The notes beneath the pieces are model-generated. The model was not told where the DNA came from, did not search any database, and worked only from the letters and a program-made list of their open reading frames with translations. Both the position numbers and the translations under genes were made by a program. A stretch of DNA of 64,000 bases from Aquimarina sp. Aq107 (GTDB lineage Bacteria; Bacteroidota; Bacteroidia; Flavobacteriales; Flavobacteriaceae), in contig NZ_OX030782.1 in the NCBI RefSeq assembly GCF_943733665.1, positions 702,001 to 766,000 of the forward strand. The letters are read 5' to 3'. Shown piece by piece: positions 1 through 9,711 of the stretch. Numbering within the stretch: position 1 is the stretch's first letter; each line of letters begins with the position of its first letter.

Positions 1-1068
1 ATCGATGATGAAGATAATACAAACATTGTAGATTGTAGTTATGCGAGAACATCAGATGATAATTTTATAGAAACATTTACAATACCAAATGCTCAGACAG
101 GAGAGTTTTATATAGTACTAATTACTAATTTTTCTGATGAAGCTGGAGTTATACAGTTAGAGCAGACAAATCTTGGAGAAGATGGAGCAGGAACTACAGA
201 TTGTAGTGTTTTAGAACCAGGTATACCTCAGGATAGGATTGCTACATGTGGAGAATTTCCTTTAACAATAGAAGGTAGGTTTCCTGCCAGTACAGGTCCT
301 CCAGCTGTTCCAGCAGCCGAAACTTTTCAATGGTCTAGAGCAGATTTGGGAGATACAAATTTTGTAGATATTCCTGGTGCTACTTTTCCTTTTTATGATA
401 ATGTTACTTCTAACGGAATTTATAGATTAAGAGGTTTTGATGCTAGCGGTATAGAAGTGCCAGATTCTCCAGATCAAGTTTCTGTATTAGATGTTTCTCA
501 AATTACATTTCAGGTTGGGTATACTATTACAGAAGAATCGTTTGCTGGTAGTTATATTATTACTGCAGAAATATCTACGGACCCAATCGTTGAGGCTGAA
601 GGATTTACTGATTTTGAATATCGATTAGATAGAGATGTAAATATGGATGGTAATTTTGTAGAATCCAGGCCTTACCAATCTTCGCCAATATTTGAAGGAG
701 TTCCTCCTGGGGATTATCGTATCGTCGCTAGATATGTTAATTGTCCGGATAATGAAAGAACATCGGTAGATATCATGATCTTAGGGTACCCTAAATATTT
801 TACGCCTAATGGAGACGGTTTTCATGAAACTTGGAATTTAATCAATCCAGAAGATCAACCTACTCCCGCATTGGTTTATATATTTGATAGACATGGAAAA
901 TTGTTGAAACAATTAAATCCAACTGGAGCTGGATGGGATGGTACTTATAATGGAAATTTAATGCCTTCTTCACAGTATTGGTTTAGGGTAGAGTTTAATG
1001 AACAGTCCGATCGTGATCCGAATAGAGGAAGAAGGGTGTTTGCAGGTAGTTTTTCTTTAATTAGATAA
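1..1068 (+). CDS. T9SS type B sorting domain protein, 5' end outside the window
   Basis: Frame 1 is open from the first base, so this is the C-terminal 355 residues of a longer secreted protein. A TTG at 346 lies inside the open frame and is not the real start. The C-terminal ~90 residues form a type B T9SS (gliding-motility/CHU_C type) sorting domain with the hallmark YFTPNGDGFHETW and a terminal FAGSFSLIR, implying Sec export and T9SS delivery to the surface. The visible upstream part (DCSY, GEFYIVLITNFSDE, TDCSVLE) matches the N-terminal region of the next gene, so the two are tandem paralogs. Ligand unknown. A TATTTTTG box follows at 1083-1090. Confidence 0.85.
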   Translation: MDDEDNTNIVDCSYARTSDDNFIETFTIPNAQTGEFYIVLITNFSDEAGVIQLEQTNLGEDGAGTTDCSVLEPGIPQDRIATCGEFPLTIEGRFPASTGPPAVPAAETFQWSRADLGDTNFVDIPGATFPFYDNVTSNGIYRLRGFDASGIEVPDSPDQVSVLDVSQITFQVGYTITEESFAGSYIITAEISTDPIVEAEGFTDFEYRLDRDVNMDGNFVESRPYQSSPIFEGVPPGDYRIVARYVNCPDNERTSVDIMILGYPKYFTPNGDGFHETWNLINPEDQPTPALVYIFDRHGKLLKQLNPTGAGWDGTYNGNLMPSSQYWFRVEFNEQSDRDPNRGRRVFAGSFSLIR

Positions 1069-1274
1069 TTTATGAATAGACTTATTTTTGTAAACTTTTG
1101 GATTAAAAAAAGGTTTTTTAAATGTAGTTTATTGAGGTAATAATTTTGATTACTACACTATTCCGGTTTTGTTATATTATTTGTTAGGGTTTCTTGCGGT
1201 ATGATTGTTTTTATATAAGAAAGCTTTGGATTTAAGAAATAAAGCTATTTTATCATTTATTTTAAAGACTGGTA

Positions 1275-4200
1275 ATGAGTAAAAGAATACCTGTATCGAT
1301 ATTATTTTTATCATTTTTCATTTATACGAATTTTAGTATAGCACAAGGTTCTGTTTGTGCTGATTCCTTAGGAGATGATGGTGCCGATCCCTTTTGTAGT
1401 ACTACTGGTATTGTTTTTCCGAATTGTAATAGCTCTAATAGTAGCTGTGTAAATAGCTCAGAAATTGGCCCTAATTATGGGTGTTTAACTACGCAACCTT
1501 TCCCTGCTTGGTATTATTTACAGATAGATGATACAGGAGCATTGACTTTTCGCATTTCGCAATCTACTAATGAAGATGGGACTGGTACCCAATTGGATGT
1601 GGATTTTATATGTTATGGACCTTTTGCCGACCCTGTTTCTCCTTGTACTGCTGAGTTAACAGCGGGTAATACGGTTGATTGTAGTTATTCGCCAGATGCA
1701 GTAGAAGCGATGAATATTCCAGCTGCAACTGCTGGAGAGTTTTATCTTGTATTGATTACTAATTTTTCAGAGCAACCAGGTTTTATAAATTTTCAGCAAA
1801 CTGGTGGTACAGGTTCTACAGACTGTTCTATACTAGAAGCTGCACTAGGGCCTAATCAAGATATTTGTGGTTCAGATCCTGTTGTGTTGGATGGTACATC
1901 GGATGGAGCTATCAGATACGAATGGTCTGTTTATAATGAGACTACCATGGTATTTGATATTATTTCGGATGAAATTAGTCCGACATATACAGTTACGACA
2001 TCAGGAAGATATCAGTTGCTTATTGAAGATGTTGATGGTAATACAGAGGTTGATGAGGTTGTGATTACATTTTATACTCCTCCTATTATTGCAAATACCG
2101 CGCAGGATTTATCGGCTTGTGATGATGATGGAAATGGAATTGAAACTTTTGATCTTACTCAGAATACATCTATTATTTTAGGTGCTCAAGATCCAACTGA
2201 ATTTACGGTGACGTATCACTTTACCCAGGAAGATGCAGAAAATTATACGGGAGCAGCTGGTGATAACATCATTACCGATCCGGATAATTTTGTGAATACT
2301 GTAGCAGACCAAGTGATATGGGCTAGGATAGGTGGAACGAATCAAATATGTTTCGAAATAACTTCTTTTATATTGAGGGTGTATGAGAATCCTGTAGCGA
2401 ATGTTCCTATAGATATAGAATTATGTGATAATGCGCTGGATGGTAATGATACCAACGGTATTGTAGAATTTGATCTTTCTAATATTGCATCGGAAGTTTT
2501 GGGAACTCAGAATTCTGCGGATTTCATAGTTTCTTTATATGAATCTCAAGTAGATGCGGATGCTGGTGTTTCCGGGACAGAATTACCTAATAATTATACT
2601 AATATAGCTAATCCTCAAACTATATATGTGCGAATTGAAAATGTTTCTGAACAAAGTTGTTATGAGACTACAAGCTTTCAGTTGATAGTTAATCCTCTTC
2701 CAGTTGTAGTGCCAGTAGTGTCTTTGCTACAATGCGATGATGACACAGATGGGATTTCGTTATTTAATCTTTCAGAAGCTAATACGCTAATTTCTTCAAA
2801 TGCTGCTAATGAGTTCTTTTCATACTACCTTACCGAGACTGCAGCAATAAATGCTGATCCTGCAGATCAAATTACTAACTTTACTGCATATCCTAATCCT
2901 ATTCCGATAAGTAGTACAGTATTTTCAAGGATAGAAACTGATAATGGGTGTTTTAGAACAGCTCAGGTAGATTTAGTAGTATCTGCAACACAGATTCCTG
3001 TAGGTTTTGGATTGTCTTATAGAACTTGTGATAATACTGATATAGATAATGATGACGCTAATGGGATTGCTACTTTTGATTTTAGTGATGCTACAAGTCA
3101 AGTTACTGCCCTATATCCTCCAGGACAAAATTTAATCATTACGTATTATGAGAATTTAGCGGATGCTTTAGCAGAGGAGAATGCAATAGTAGATCCGGCG
3201 AATCATAGAAATGATGCATCGCCTTTTATTCAAAATTTATATGTACGAGTTGATGATGGGACCAATAACGGGTGTCTAGGTTTAGGGCAACATATTCAGT
3301 TAGAGGTAGCAGGGTTGCCAGAAAATAATTCAGTAACTGATTTTGTTTTATGTAGTGATGATCCTAATCAAGCAACTTTTGATTTGACAGAAAAAGATGT
3401 CGAAGTGATAGGTTTTCAAGCTGGAGCATTGTTAATTAGTTATCATAGGACGCAGAATGAAGCTATAAATAATACAGGACAAATTACAGGTGCGTTTATC
3501 AATGAGTCTAACCCGCAAACAATATGGGTGAGAGTGCAATCAGATGATAATAATAATGGAACTGCGGATATTGATGAGTGTTTTAGATCTACAATTTCAT
3601 TCGATTTAGAAGTACTGCATAATCCAGAATTAATTAATCCTGACCCTATTAATTTATGTAGTGATCAGGTTGATACTTTTTATAACCTAACGCTTAGAGA
3701 AGACCAGATTACAGGAGGTGCTACAAATATTGTTTTATCATATTATGAGTCTCAAAACGATGTAGATAACGACAATGTTATTCCTAATCCAGCTTCTTAT
3801 CTGAACACTACATTAACTAGAGATTTAATAGTTGTGGGTAGAGATACAGATAATAGTTGTTTTTCTAGTATAACATTGCAATTACGGACTATATTGTATG
3901 ATGATTTTAATTTGTCTCCAACTGCATTGGAAACTTGTGAATCAGATCAAGAAGGTGTGGGGATTTTTGATCTTACTTTGGCGGTACAAGACATTCTTAA
4001 TTTAAATGATGCAGACATATCTAATGATTTGAGTATTTCTGATTATAATATTGATTATTATGAGTCGATGCAGGATGCTGAATTAGGTAATACTAATATA
4101 ATTTCGTCTCCTTCAGCATATCAGAACGTGCAAATATTTAATCAAGTGGTTTATGTGCGTGTTGATCCATTAGCGATGGATAATAATTGTTTTAGGGTGA

Positions 4201-5000
4201 TTCCAGTTCAGTTGATTGTAAATGCACTTCCAGACTTTACGTTAGAAGAGGAGTATGTACTTTGTTTAGAAAATGATGGTGTGATTATCAACTTGATTCC
4301 AACAGATGTGATCGATACAAGCTTAGATGATACTGTTTATGATTTTCAGTGGTATGTTGGAGCTACAGCAACAACAGGAAATGAGATTCCAGGAGAGATT
4401 GGAGCTATTTATAGTCCCACGACTGCGGGTCAGTATGCTGTGTTAGTCACAAATAATAGTACAATGTGTGTTTCGGTAGTAGTAACAACGGTTGTAGAGT
4501 CATATCCGCCTCAAATAGAAGATTTTACTGTAGAGTTGCTTTCCGGTGCTTTTTCTGATAATGCTACTATTGAGGTAATGGTGGATTCTGATGCAATAGG
4601 GGATTATGAATATAGATTAGATACTGGAGATTGGCAATCTTCTCCGGTGTTTACTAGAGTGACTAGAGGAGAACATTTTGTGTATGTAAGAGATGTTTTT
4701 ATGTGTGGCGAAATTGAACTTCCAGTAGAATTTGTGGTTGATTACCCAAGGTACTTTACGCCTAACGGAGATGGTTTTCACGAGAGTTGGGGGATTGTAG
4801 GGAATGATAATGTTCAGATTAATGGAATTCTAATTTTTAATAGATCAGGAAAACTTTTAAAGGATCTGGGTTCTTTAGGCACATGGGATGGAACTTATAA
4901 CGGAAATCTGTTACCATCAAGTGAGTATTGGTTTAAAGTGAGATATACAGAAAATGGCATTATGAAAGAATTTAACGCTAGTTTTTCTTTAATAAGATAG
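1275..5000 (+). CDS. Large repeat-containing T9SS type B surface protein (1241 aa)
   Basis: A signal peptide (residues 1-23, ending SIAQ) is followed by a Cys-rich N-terminal domain of about 250 residues shared with the upstream partial gene. Residues ~280-985 hold about seven degenerate repeats of roughly 100 residues. Each starts with a Cys-Asp/Ser-acidic motif (CDDDGNG, CDNALDG, CDDDTDG, CDNTD, CSDDPN, CSDQVD, CESDQ), then F-D/N-L, a YY/F-E/T-S stretch and V-W/Y-V/A-R. An Ig-like segment and a C-terminal sorting domain (from ~1155, YFTPNGDGFHESW) complete it. A cell-surface or secreted adhesin or binding protein is an inference; no catalytic motif was seen. Asp-rich repeat starts could bind Ca2+. 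It ends at a strong terminator and may form a unit with the upstream paralog. Confidence 0.85.
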   Translation: MSKRIPVSILFLSFFIYTNFSIAQGSVCADSLGDDGADPFCSTTGIVFPNCNSSNSSCVNSSEIGPNYGCLTTQPFPAWYYLQIDDTGALTFRISQSTNEDGTGTQLDVDFICYGPFADPVSPCTAELTAGNTVDCSYSPDAVEAMNIPAATAGEFYLVLITNFSEQPGFINFQQTGGTGSTDCSILEAALGPNQDICGSDPVVLDGTSDGAIRYEWSVYNETTMVFDIISDEISPTYTVTTSGRYQLLIEDVDGNTEVDEVVITFYTPPIIANTAQDLSACDDDGNGIETFDLTQNTSIILGAQDPTEFTVTYHFTQEDAENYTGAAGDNIITDPDNFVNTVADQVIWARIGGTNQICFEITSFILRVYENPVANVPIDIELCDNALDGNDTNGIVEFDLSNIASEVLGTQNSADFIVSLYESQVDADAGVSGTELPNNYTNIANPQTIYVRIENVSEQSCYETTSFQLIVNPLPVVVPVVSLLQCDDDTDGISLFNLSEANTLISSNAANEFFSYYLTETAAINADPADQITNFTAYPNPIPISSTVFSRIETDNGCFRTAQVDLVVSATQIPVGFGLSYRTCDNTDIDNDDANGIATFDFSDATSQVTALYPPGQNLIITYYENLADALAEENAIVDPANHRNDASPFIQNLYVRVDDGTNNGCLGLGQHIQLEVAGLPENNSVTDFVLCSDDPNQATFDLTEKDVEVIGFQAGALLISYHRTQNEAINNTGQITGAFINESNPQTIWVRVQSDDNNNGTADIDECFRSTISFDLEVLHNPELINPDPINLCSDQVDTFYNLTLREDQITGGATNIVLSYYESQNDVDNDNVIPNPASYLNTTLTRDLIVVGRDTDNSCFSSITLQLRTILYDDFNLSPTALETCESDQEGVGIFDLTLAVQDILNLNDADISNDLSISDYNIDYYESMQDAELGNTNIISSPSAYQNVQIFNQVVYVRVDPLAMDNNCFRVIPVQLIVNALPDFTLEEEYVLCLENDGVIINLIPTDVIDTSLDDTVYDFQWYVGATATTGNEIPGEIGAIYSPTTAGQYAVLVTNNSTMCVSVVVTTVVESYPPQIEDFTVELLSGAFSDNATIEVMVDSDAIGDYEYRLDTGDWQSSPVFTRVTRGEHFVYVRDVFMCGEIELPVEFVVDYPRYFTPNGDGFHESWGIVGNDNVQINGILIFNRSGKLLKDLGSLGTWDGTYNGNLLPSSEYWFKVRYTENGIMKEFNASFSLIR

Positions 5001-5021
5001 AGTATAATATACAGGAAAAAC

Positions 5022-5056
5022 AAAAAAGGAGTTGATGAACATCAACTCCTTTTTTG
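5022..5056 (+). terminator. Rho-independent terminator, probably bidirectional
   Basis: Perfect 10-bp stem GGAGTTGATG/CATCAACTCC with an AA loop, flanked by A6 on the left and T6 on the right. It lies 21 bp after the stop of the T9SS protein and 25 bp from the stop of the convergent porin gene, so it can serve both. Confidence 0.9.
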
Positions 5057-5081
5057 TTTTTAAAGCGACTTATAATTTTTT

Positions 5082-6590
5082 TTATAAATTTAAACTTAAG
5101 GTGAAAGTTAGGTTGTCTCTGTAGCTTTCTACTGTTGCAAAATTTGTGAAAGATGTATTTGGATAAAATTGTTCAATACGCTCCTGTTCTGAATAGTCAT
5201 ATGCTACATCAAATTTTACTTTCCCGAAGTTATAACCAATACCCATAGAGAGTCCAGTTCTATCTCCCAAAATGAATTCATTTTCATATGGACTTTCTTC
5301 ATAGCTATAACCACCTCTAAAGCTCCAGTTACCATTTCTTAATTCTCCTCCTATTCTAAGAGTAGAAGCTCCTTGTAAACTATTTTCAATCTGTCTATTT
5401 ATATCAGAAAAATTCACACCTTCATCAGAGTCAAATTCGGTAGATGAATAATCTTTATATGAATAATCTAAGCTAATTAATCCACGTTTTCCAAAAAGAA
5501 CCGCAATACTTCCAGTTGCTTTTGCTGGAGTACGTAATTGATATTCTGGAAATATGTTTATTACGTTAGGATCTAAATTAATTCTTCCATTTACTCCATC
5601 AGTAATTACTCTTTGTGTTGTTTCTTCTTCGATATAATACCAAGTCGGAGATTCTAATGAAGCGCCTAGTCGAAGCATGTGTGAAACCTTTAGTATTCCT
5701 CCTACTTGCGCAGAGAAACCTGCTCCAATAGTTGATAGTCTATTTGTAAAAACAATTTCGTTAACCACACTTCCTGCATTATTATTAAGTTCATCAAACC
5801 TTGTAACTTTATCATAATTGATAAAATGAGAGTTAAGATTAACACCAATATAAAATCTATCGTTTATTTGAGCACCTCCATTAATGGTGAATTTTCCATT
5901 TAGACCTGTACTTTCGTAATAGTAATCCTGGTCAAAAACTCCTGGAGAAACATTTGAGAAATATGTTGTATTATTAGGGTCTGTAAGGTCATTTGCTTCA
6001 ATAATAAATGATTCGTGACCTAGAAATGCCTGTTGCGCTCCATAGCCTTCTGTTTCACCCAAAAAGCCATAAAGGTCGTCTGGACTTTCTCCTGCTCTAG
6101 GAGTTAATAAATCTAGAGGAATGCCTTGTGCTTCTGCTAGAAAAAAATTATCGATTGAATTATTGCTTCTTCCAAATGCAAACAATTCTTCAGCAAAATC
6201 CGTAGTTTGATCATATGCAATACCTAAAGAAACTTTGTTAAGGATTGTTGATTCACTTTGGTTGTTGTATACGAAAACAGCACCAATTTGATTAAAATTA
6301 AAGTTAGAAGATGATGTTTCGCTAAAACCATCAAAATAATTAGTATCATTCTGGATATTCGATGATGATAATGTTATAGACCCAGAAGAGCTTAAAAAGA
6401 CTGCGGATCCTGCAGGATTTATTTGTAGGGCAGATAAATCTCCACCCAAAGCACCAAATGCTCCACTCATCCCTCTGAAACGAGCAGTTCCCAAAATCTC
6501 TTGTTGAGAATATCTTACTGCATCTGTAATATCTTGAGCGTTTATGAAGGACAAAGAGAATAGACTAATGAATAAAAATATCTTTTTCAT
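5082..6590 (-). CDS. OmpP1/FadL-type outer-membrane transport protein
   Basis: 502 aa. A signal peptide (MKKIFLFIS...SFINAQ) is followed by the N-terminal signature of the OmpP1/FadL/TodX family in Bacteroidetes: ARFRGMSGAFGALGGDLSALQINPAGSA. This is followed by alternating beta-barrel strands up to a C-terminal aromatic/hydrophobic end (NLTFTLSLNL). The family forms 14-stranded barrels that pass hydrophobic compounds such as fatty acids through the outer membrane; the substrate here cannot be read from sequence. It lies downstream of the Gly/Trp-rich lipoprotein gene in the same direction, with a 147-bp gap. This neighbourhood (porin, low-complexity protein, proS) recurs in flavobacteria as far as I recall. 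Confidence 0.85.
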   Translation of the reverse strand: MKKIFLFISLFSLSFINAQDITDAVRYSQQEILGTARFRGMSGAFGALGGDLSALQINPAGSAVFLSSSGSITLSSSNIQNDTNYFDGFSETSSSNFNFNQIGAVFVYNNQSESTILNKVSLGIAYDQTTDFAEELFAFGRSNNSIDNFFLAEAQGIPLDLLTPRAGESPDDLYGFLGETEGYGAQQAFLGHESFIIEANDLTDPNNTTYFSNVSPGVFDQDYYYESTGLNGKFTINGGAQINDRFYIGVNLNSHFINYDKVTRFDELNNNAGSVVNEIVFTNRLSTIGAGFSAQVGGILKVSHMLRLGASLESPTWYYIEEETTQRVITDGVNGRINLDPNVINIFPEYQLRTPAKATGSIAVLFGKRGLISLDYSYKDYSSTEFDSDEGVNFSDINRQIENSLQGASTLRIGGELRNGNWSFRGGYSYEESPYENEFILGDRTGLSMGIGYNFGKVKFDVAYDYSEQERIEQFYPNTSFTNFATVESYRDNLTFTLSLNL

Positions 6591-6737
6591 ATACGTTGCA
6601 ATATTTGATTTACTAGCTGTTGTTGGGTAACAGATAGGGATTTAGATAGACATACAATGTTTAGTCAATTGTATGTCTATCTAAATTCAATAAATCTTGT
6701 TTTTTGAAAATTTTTAAAGAATTTTTAAAATGAGATT

Positions 6738-7808
6738 TTAACCTCTTCCTCCACGACTTCTTCCTCCTCCGCGGCTACCACTAGATCTAGATCCGCTACT
6801 TCGGCTAGATCCGCTGCTTCTGTATGATCCAGAACTTCTGCTGCTGCTGCTTCTAGATCCAGAATAACTCCTTGTGCCTGAGCTTCTGGAACTTCCTCTG
6901 TATGATCTAGTGCTGCTTCTATTAGCGTTGTTTGATCTTGATCGCGAGTACGCGCCATTATTTGATGATCTAGTTCCTCCAGAATATGTAGAGGTTCTTG
7001 TTCTTCTATTATTGTTAGCGGAGATTCTTCTTCTATTGTTGTAGCTACTACGGTTATTGTACGAGCGACTTCTTGATCTATTATTGTTATAGTTTCTAGA
7101 TCTACTATTGTAGGCACTTCTACTTCTGAAGTTACCTGCATATGCATTTCTAAATCCTCGATTTCTAAAACCTCTATTGTATGCGATTCGATTTCTTCCA
7201 AATGCACCATATCCATAGTTATAATATGGAGGACACCAAAATCCACCGCCATACCAATATGGATTTCCCCATCCAAATCCAGCATTCCATCCCCAGCCGG
7301 CGTTCCATCCAAAACCAGGTCCCCATCCAGCATTCCATCCCCAGGAGTTATATCCCCAGTTATTCCATCCCCAGCCTATTCCAGGGCCCCAGGCATTCCA
7401 TCCCCAGTTATTCCATCCAGTATTTATTATGTTTACAGAAACTTCATCATAATCACTTCCCCATGCAGGTTGTCCACCTTCATAAGCTAAAGCTACATTT
7501 GTCGTATCAGAAGCGTTGTAGTTTTCACTAGAATAAGAATCTATATCAGTGAAAATGGCATCTTGCTCCATAACATTGTCAATCTGAGCAGATTTTTCTG
7601 AAAAGTAATTAGAATAATAATTTGAACTAGTTTCGGTTTTGGTAGCGGTTGGTCGTGGTTCATAACTTCTTTGGCTTCTTGCTTCGCCATAAATACCATC
7701 ATCATAAGATACATACTCATAAGAACCGCAAGATGTCAACATAAGTAGAGAGGCTGCAAGGAAGGTCCCAACAGCTCCATTTTTTTGAAAATAATTTTTA
7801 AGTCGCAT
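6738..7808 (-). CDS. Low-complexity lipoprotein, GWN-rich middle and Arg/Ser-rich tail
   Basis: 356 aa. A lipoprotein signal with lipobox LTSC (Cys27) predicts lipidation and envelope location. Residues ~125-200 are dominated by Gly, Trp and Asn (repeated GWN/GWG units); from ~205 the protein becomes Arg/Ser/Asn/Tyr-rich, ending RGGGRSRGGRG. Such proteins are sometimes labelled vitellogenin-like from composition alone; no function is known to me. The start has an unusually good Shine-Dalgarno for this phylum (AAGGAG close to the ATG). A TAAATTTG box on the minus strand (7836-7843) may be its -7 element. The basic tail could bind nucleic acid or acidic polysaccharide, but this is speculation. 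Confidence 0.75.
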   Translation of the reverse strand: MRLKNYFQKNGAVGTFLAASLLMLTSCGSYEYVSYDDGIYGEARSQRSYEPRPTATKTETSSNYYSNYFSEKSAQIDNVMEQDAIFTDIDSYSSENYNASDTTNVALAYEGGQPAWGSDYDEVSVNIINTGWNNWGWNAWGPGIGWGWNNWGYNSWGWNAGWGPGFGWNAGWGWNAGFGWGNPYWYGGGFWCPPYYNYGYGAFGRNRIAYNRGFRNRGFRNAYAGNFRSRSAYNSRSRNYNNNRSRSRSYNNRSSYNNRRRISANNNRRTRTSTYSGGTRSSNNGAYSRSRSNNANRSSTRSYRGSSRSSGTRSYSGSRSSSSRSSGSYRSSGSSRSSGSRSSGSRGGGRSRGGRG

Positions 7809-7825
7809 ATCTCCTTATTTTATTG

Positions 7826-7853
7826 TTGAACAATACAAATTTAGTTAGTTTTG
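7826..7853 (+). promoter_or_regulatory. proS promoter (TTG-N17-TAGTTTTG)
   Basis: TTG at 7826-7828 and TAGTTTTG at 7846-7853 fit the Bacteroidetes -33/-7 consensus (TTG, TAnnTTTG). Transcription would start near 7860, giving a leader of about 48 nt to the proS ATG. Confidence 0.6.
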
Positions 7854-7907
7854 CCCTAACTATTTTTTATTTAACAAAGTCACAACATTTGTGCCAAATA
7901 GCAGGTT

Positions 7908-9386
7908 ATGAGCAAAAATCTAACAAAACGTAGTGAAGATTATTCTAAATGGTATAACGAATTAGTCGTAAAGGCTGATTTAGCGGAGAATTCGGCGGTA
8001 AGAGGGTGTATGGTAATTAAACCCTATGGGTATGCAATTTGGGAGAAAATGCAAGCGGAATTAGATAGAAAATTTAAGGAAACTGGACATCAAAATGCAT
8101 ATTTTCCTCTTTTTGTTCCTAAAAGTCTGTTTGAAGCAGAAGAAAAAAACGCTGAAGGGTTTGCAAAAGAATGTGCAGTGGTAACTCATTATAGATTAAA
8201 AACTGATCCAGAAGATACCTCGAAATTAATAGTTGATCCAAAAGCTAAATTAGAAGAAGAGTTGATTGTTCGACCTACTTCTGAGGCAATTATATGGAAT
8301 ACCTATAAAGGATGGGTCCAATCGTATAGAGATTTACCAATTTTAATAAATCAATGGGCAAATGTTGTTCGATGGGAGATGAGGACTCGTTTGTTTTTAA
8401 GAACAGCGGAGTTTTTGTGGCAAGAAGGGCATACGGCTCACGAGACAAGACAAGAAGCAATTGCTGAAACTGATCAAATGAATAATGTATATGCCGATTT
8501 CGTTGAGGACTTTATGGCGATTCCGGTAATTAAGGGAAGAAAAACTGAAAGTGAACGTTTTGCAGGAGCTGAAGATACTTATTGTATTGAGGCATTAATG
8601 CAGGATGGGAAGGCCTTACAGGCAGGAACTTCACATTTCTTAGGCCAAAATTTTGCCAAGGCTTTTGACGTTAAGTTTACTTCAAAAGAAGGAAAACTTG
8701 ATTATGTATGGGCTACTTCTTGGGGTGTATCTACTAGATTGATGGGGGCTTTAATTATGACGCATAGTGATGATAATGGATTGGTTTTACCGCCTAATCT
8801 TGCTCCAATACAGGTGGTTATCGTTCCAATATATAAAGGAGAGGAACAATTGAATCGAATTTCTGAGGTAGCAAATGAATTAGTTAATGATTTAAGATCT
8901 AAAGGTATTTCTGTGAAATTTGATAATAGAGATACGCATAGGCCAGGAGCTAAATTTGCACAATACGAACTTCAAGGAGTTCCGTTAAGAATAGCTATTG
9001 GACCTAAAGACCTAGAAAAAGGTACGGTAGAGCTAGCAAGACGAGATACTCTTTCTAAACAATTTGTAGATAAGGATCAGGTTGTAGACACGATTGAGTC
9101 TTTATTAAAAGAAATTCAGGAAAGTTTACATCAAAAAGCTACTCAATTTAGGGATGAACATATTACCGAGGTTGCTTCATTTGATGAGTTTAAAGAAGTT
9201 TTAGAAAATAAAGGTGGTTTTATATCAGCTCATTGGGATGGAACGGCAGAAACGGAGCAAAAGATTAAAGAACTGACCAAAGCCACTATACGATGTATTC
9301 CGTTTGATGCAAAAGAAGAAAATGGTAGTTGTGTATATAGCGGGAACCCCTCTAAAGTAAGGGTGTTATTTGCAAAAGCATATTAA
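7908..9386 (+). CDS. proS: Prolyl-tRNA synthetase, short (archaeal/eukaryotic-like) type
   Basis: 492 aa class II aminoacyl-tRNA synthetase that charges tRNA-Pro. Visible are the ATP/proline site [13 protein letters not shown], motif 2 ([17 protein letters not shown]), the WQEGHTAH loop, motif 3 ([17 protein letters not shown]), an anticodon-binding domain from about residue 300 ([11 protein letters not shown]) and the family-specific C-terminal domain ending with the conserved Tyr (AKAY). The length and absence of the ~180-residue editing insertion show it is the ProS3 type rather than the E. coli type. ATG start at 7908, a leader of about 48 nt. It is followed by the tRNA-Glu pair and rpsT. 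Confidence 0.96.
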   Translation: MSKNLTKRSEDYSKWYNELVVKADLAENSAVRGCMVIKPYGYAIWEKMQAELDRKFKETGHQNAYFPLFVPKSLFEAEEKNAEGFAKECAVVTHYRLKTDPEDTSKLIVDPKAKLEEELIVRPTSEAIIWNTYKGWVQSYRDLPILINQWANVVRWEMRTRLFLRTAEFLWQEGHTAHETRQEAIAETDQMNNVYADFVEDFMAIPVIKGRKTESERFAGAEDTYCIEALMQDGKALQAGTSHFLGQNFAKAFDVKFTSKEGKLDYVWATSWGVSTRLMGALIMTHSDDNGLVLPPNLAPIQVVIVPIYKGEEQLNRISEVANELVNDLRSKGISVKFDNRDTHRPGAKFAQYELQGVPLRIAIGPKDLEKGTVELARRDTLSKQFVDKDQVVDTIESLLKEIQESLHQKATQFRDEHITEVASFDEFKEVLENKGGFISAHWDGTAETEQKIKELTKATIRCIPFDAKEENGSCVYSGNPSKVRVLFAKAY

Positions 9387-9410
9387 TTTTAGAAAAAAAT
9401 AAAATAACAC

Positions 9411-9440
9411 TTGCGCCATTAAAAAATAGTTGTATTTTTG
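9411..9440 (+). promoter_or_regulatory. Promoter of the first tRNA-Glu (TTG-N19-TATTTTTG)
   Basis: TTG at 9411-9413 and TATTTTTG at 9433-9440, 25 bp ahead of the mature tRNA 5' end. Near-perfect match to the Bacteroidetes consensus. Confidence 0.65.
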
Positions 9441-9465
9441 CATCCGCAATTAGACAAACAACTAT

Positions 9466-9537
9466 GGCCCGTTCGTCTATCGGCTAGGACGCCAGGTTTT
9501 CATCCTGGTAAGAGGGGTTCGATTCCCCTACGGGCTA
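9466..9537 (+). tRNA. tRNA-Glu (anticodon TTC), copy 1
   Basis: The acceptor stem GGCCCGT pairs with ACGGGCT (first pair G-U, usual for tRNA-Glu). The anticodon stem CCAGG/CCTGG encloses loop TTTTCAT with anticodon TTC at 9499-9501, and the T arm contains GGTTCGATTCC. Discriminator A at 9537; the next bases are CGA, so CCA is not encoded and must be added by the CCA-adding enzyme. Identical to copy 2. Confidence 0.96.
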
Positions 9538-9553
9538 CGAATTAAAAAATTAA

Positions 9554-9584
9554 TTGCAAGTTTACAGTGAAAGCTATAAATTTG
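9554..9584 (+). promoter_or_regulatory. Internal promoter before the second tRNA-Glu (TTG-N20-TAAATTTG)
   Basis: TTG at 9554-9556 and TAAATTTG at 9577-9584 within the 67-bp spacer between the tRNA genes, 20 bp ahead of tRNA copy 2. It suggests that copy 2, and perhaps rpsT, has its own start. Confidence 0.5.
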
Positions 9585-9604
9585 CAATCCTTGAAAAAGG
9601 AAAT

Positions 9605-9676
9605 GGCCCGTTCGTCTATCGGCTAGGACGCCAGGTTTTCATCCTGGTAAGAGGGGTTCGATTCCCCTACGGGCTA
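9605..9676 (+). tRNA. tRNA-Glu (anticodon TTC), copy 2
   Basis: Base-for-base identical to the copy at 9466-9537 across all 72 nt, including the following CGAATT. Same fold, anticodon TTC at 9638-9640, no encoded CCA. It lies 35 bp upstream of rpsT with no terminator between, so a joint tRNA-rpsT transcript is likely. Confidence 0.96.
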
Positions 9677-9711
9677 CGAATTTTATAGTAAAGAAATTTA
9701 ACAAAGAAAAG

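Noticed and set aside
346..1068. TTG start at 346 as beginning of the first gene
   Set aside because: The frame is open from base 1 and the upstream residues match the N-terminal domain of the next gene, so the start is outside the window.
6725..7333. 202-codon open frame on the minus strand
   Set aside because: Shifted-frame shadow of the low-complexity lipoprotein gene; the biased codons keep it open, and its residues are an artificial Asp/Glu/Ile/Leu/Thr mix without motifs.
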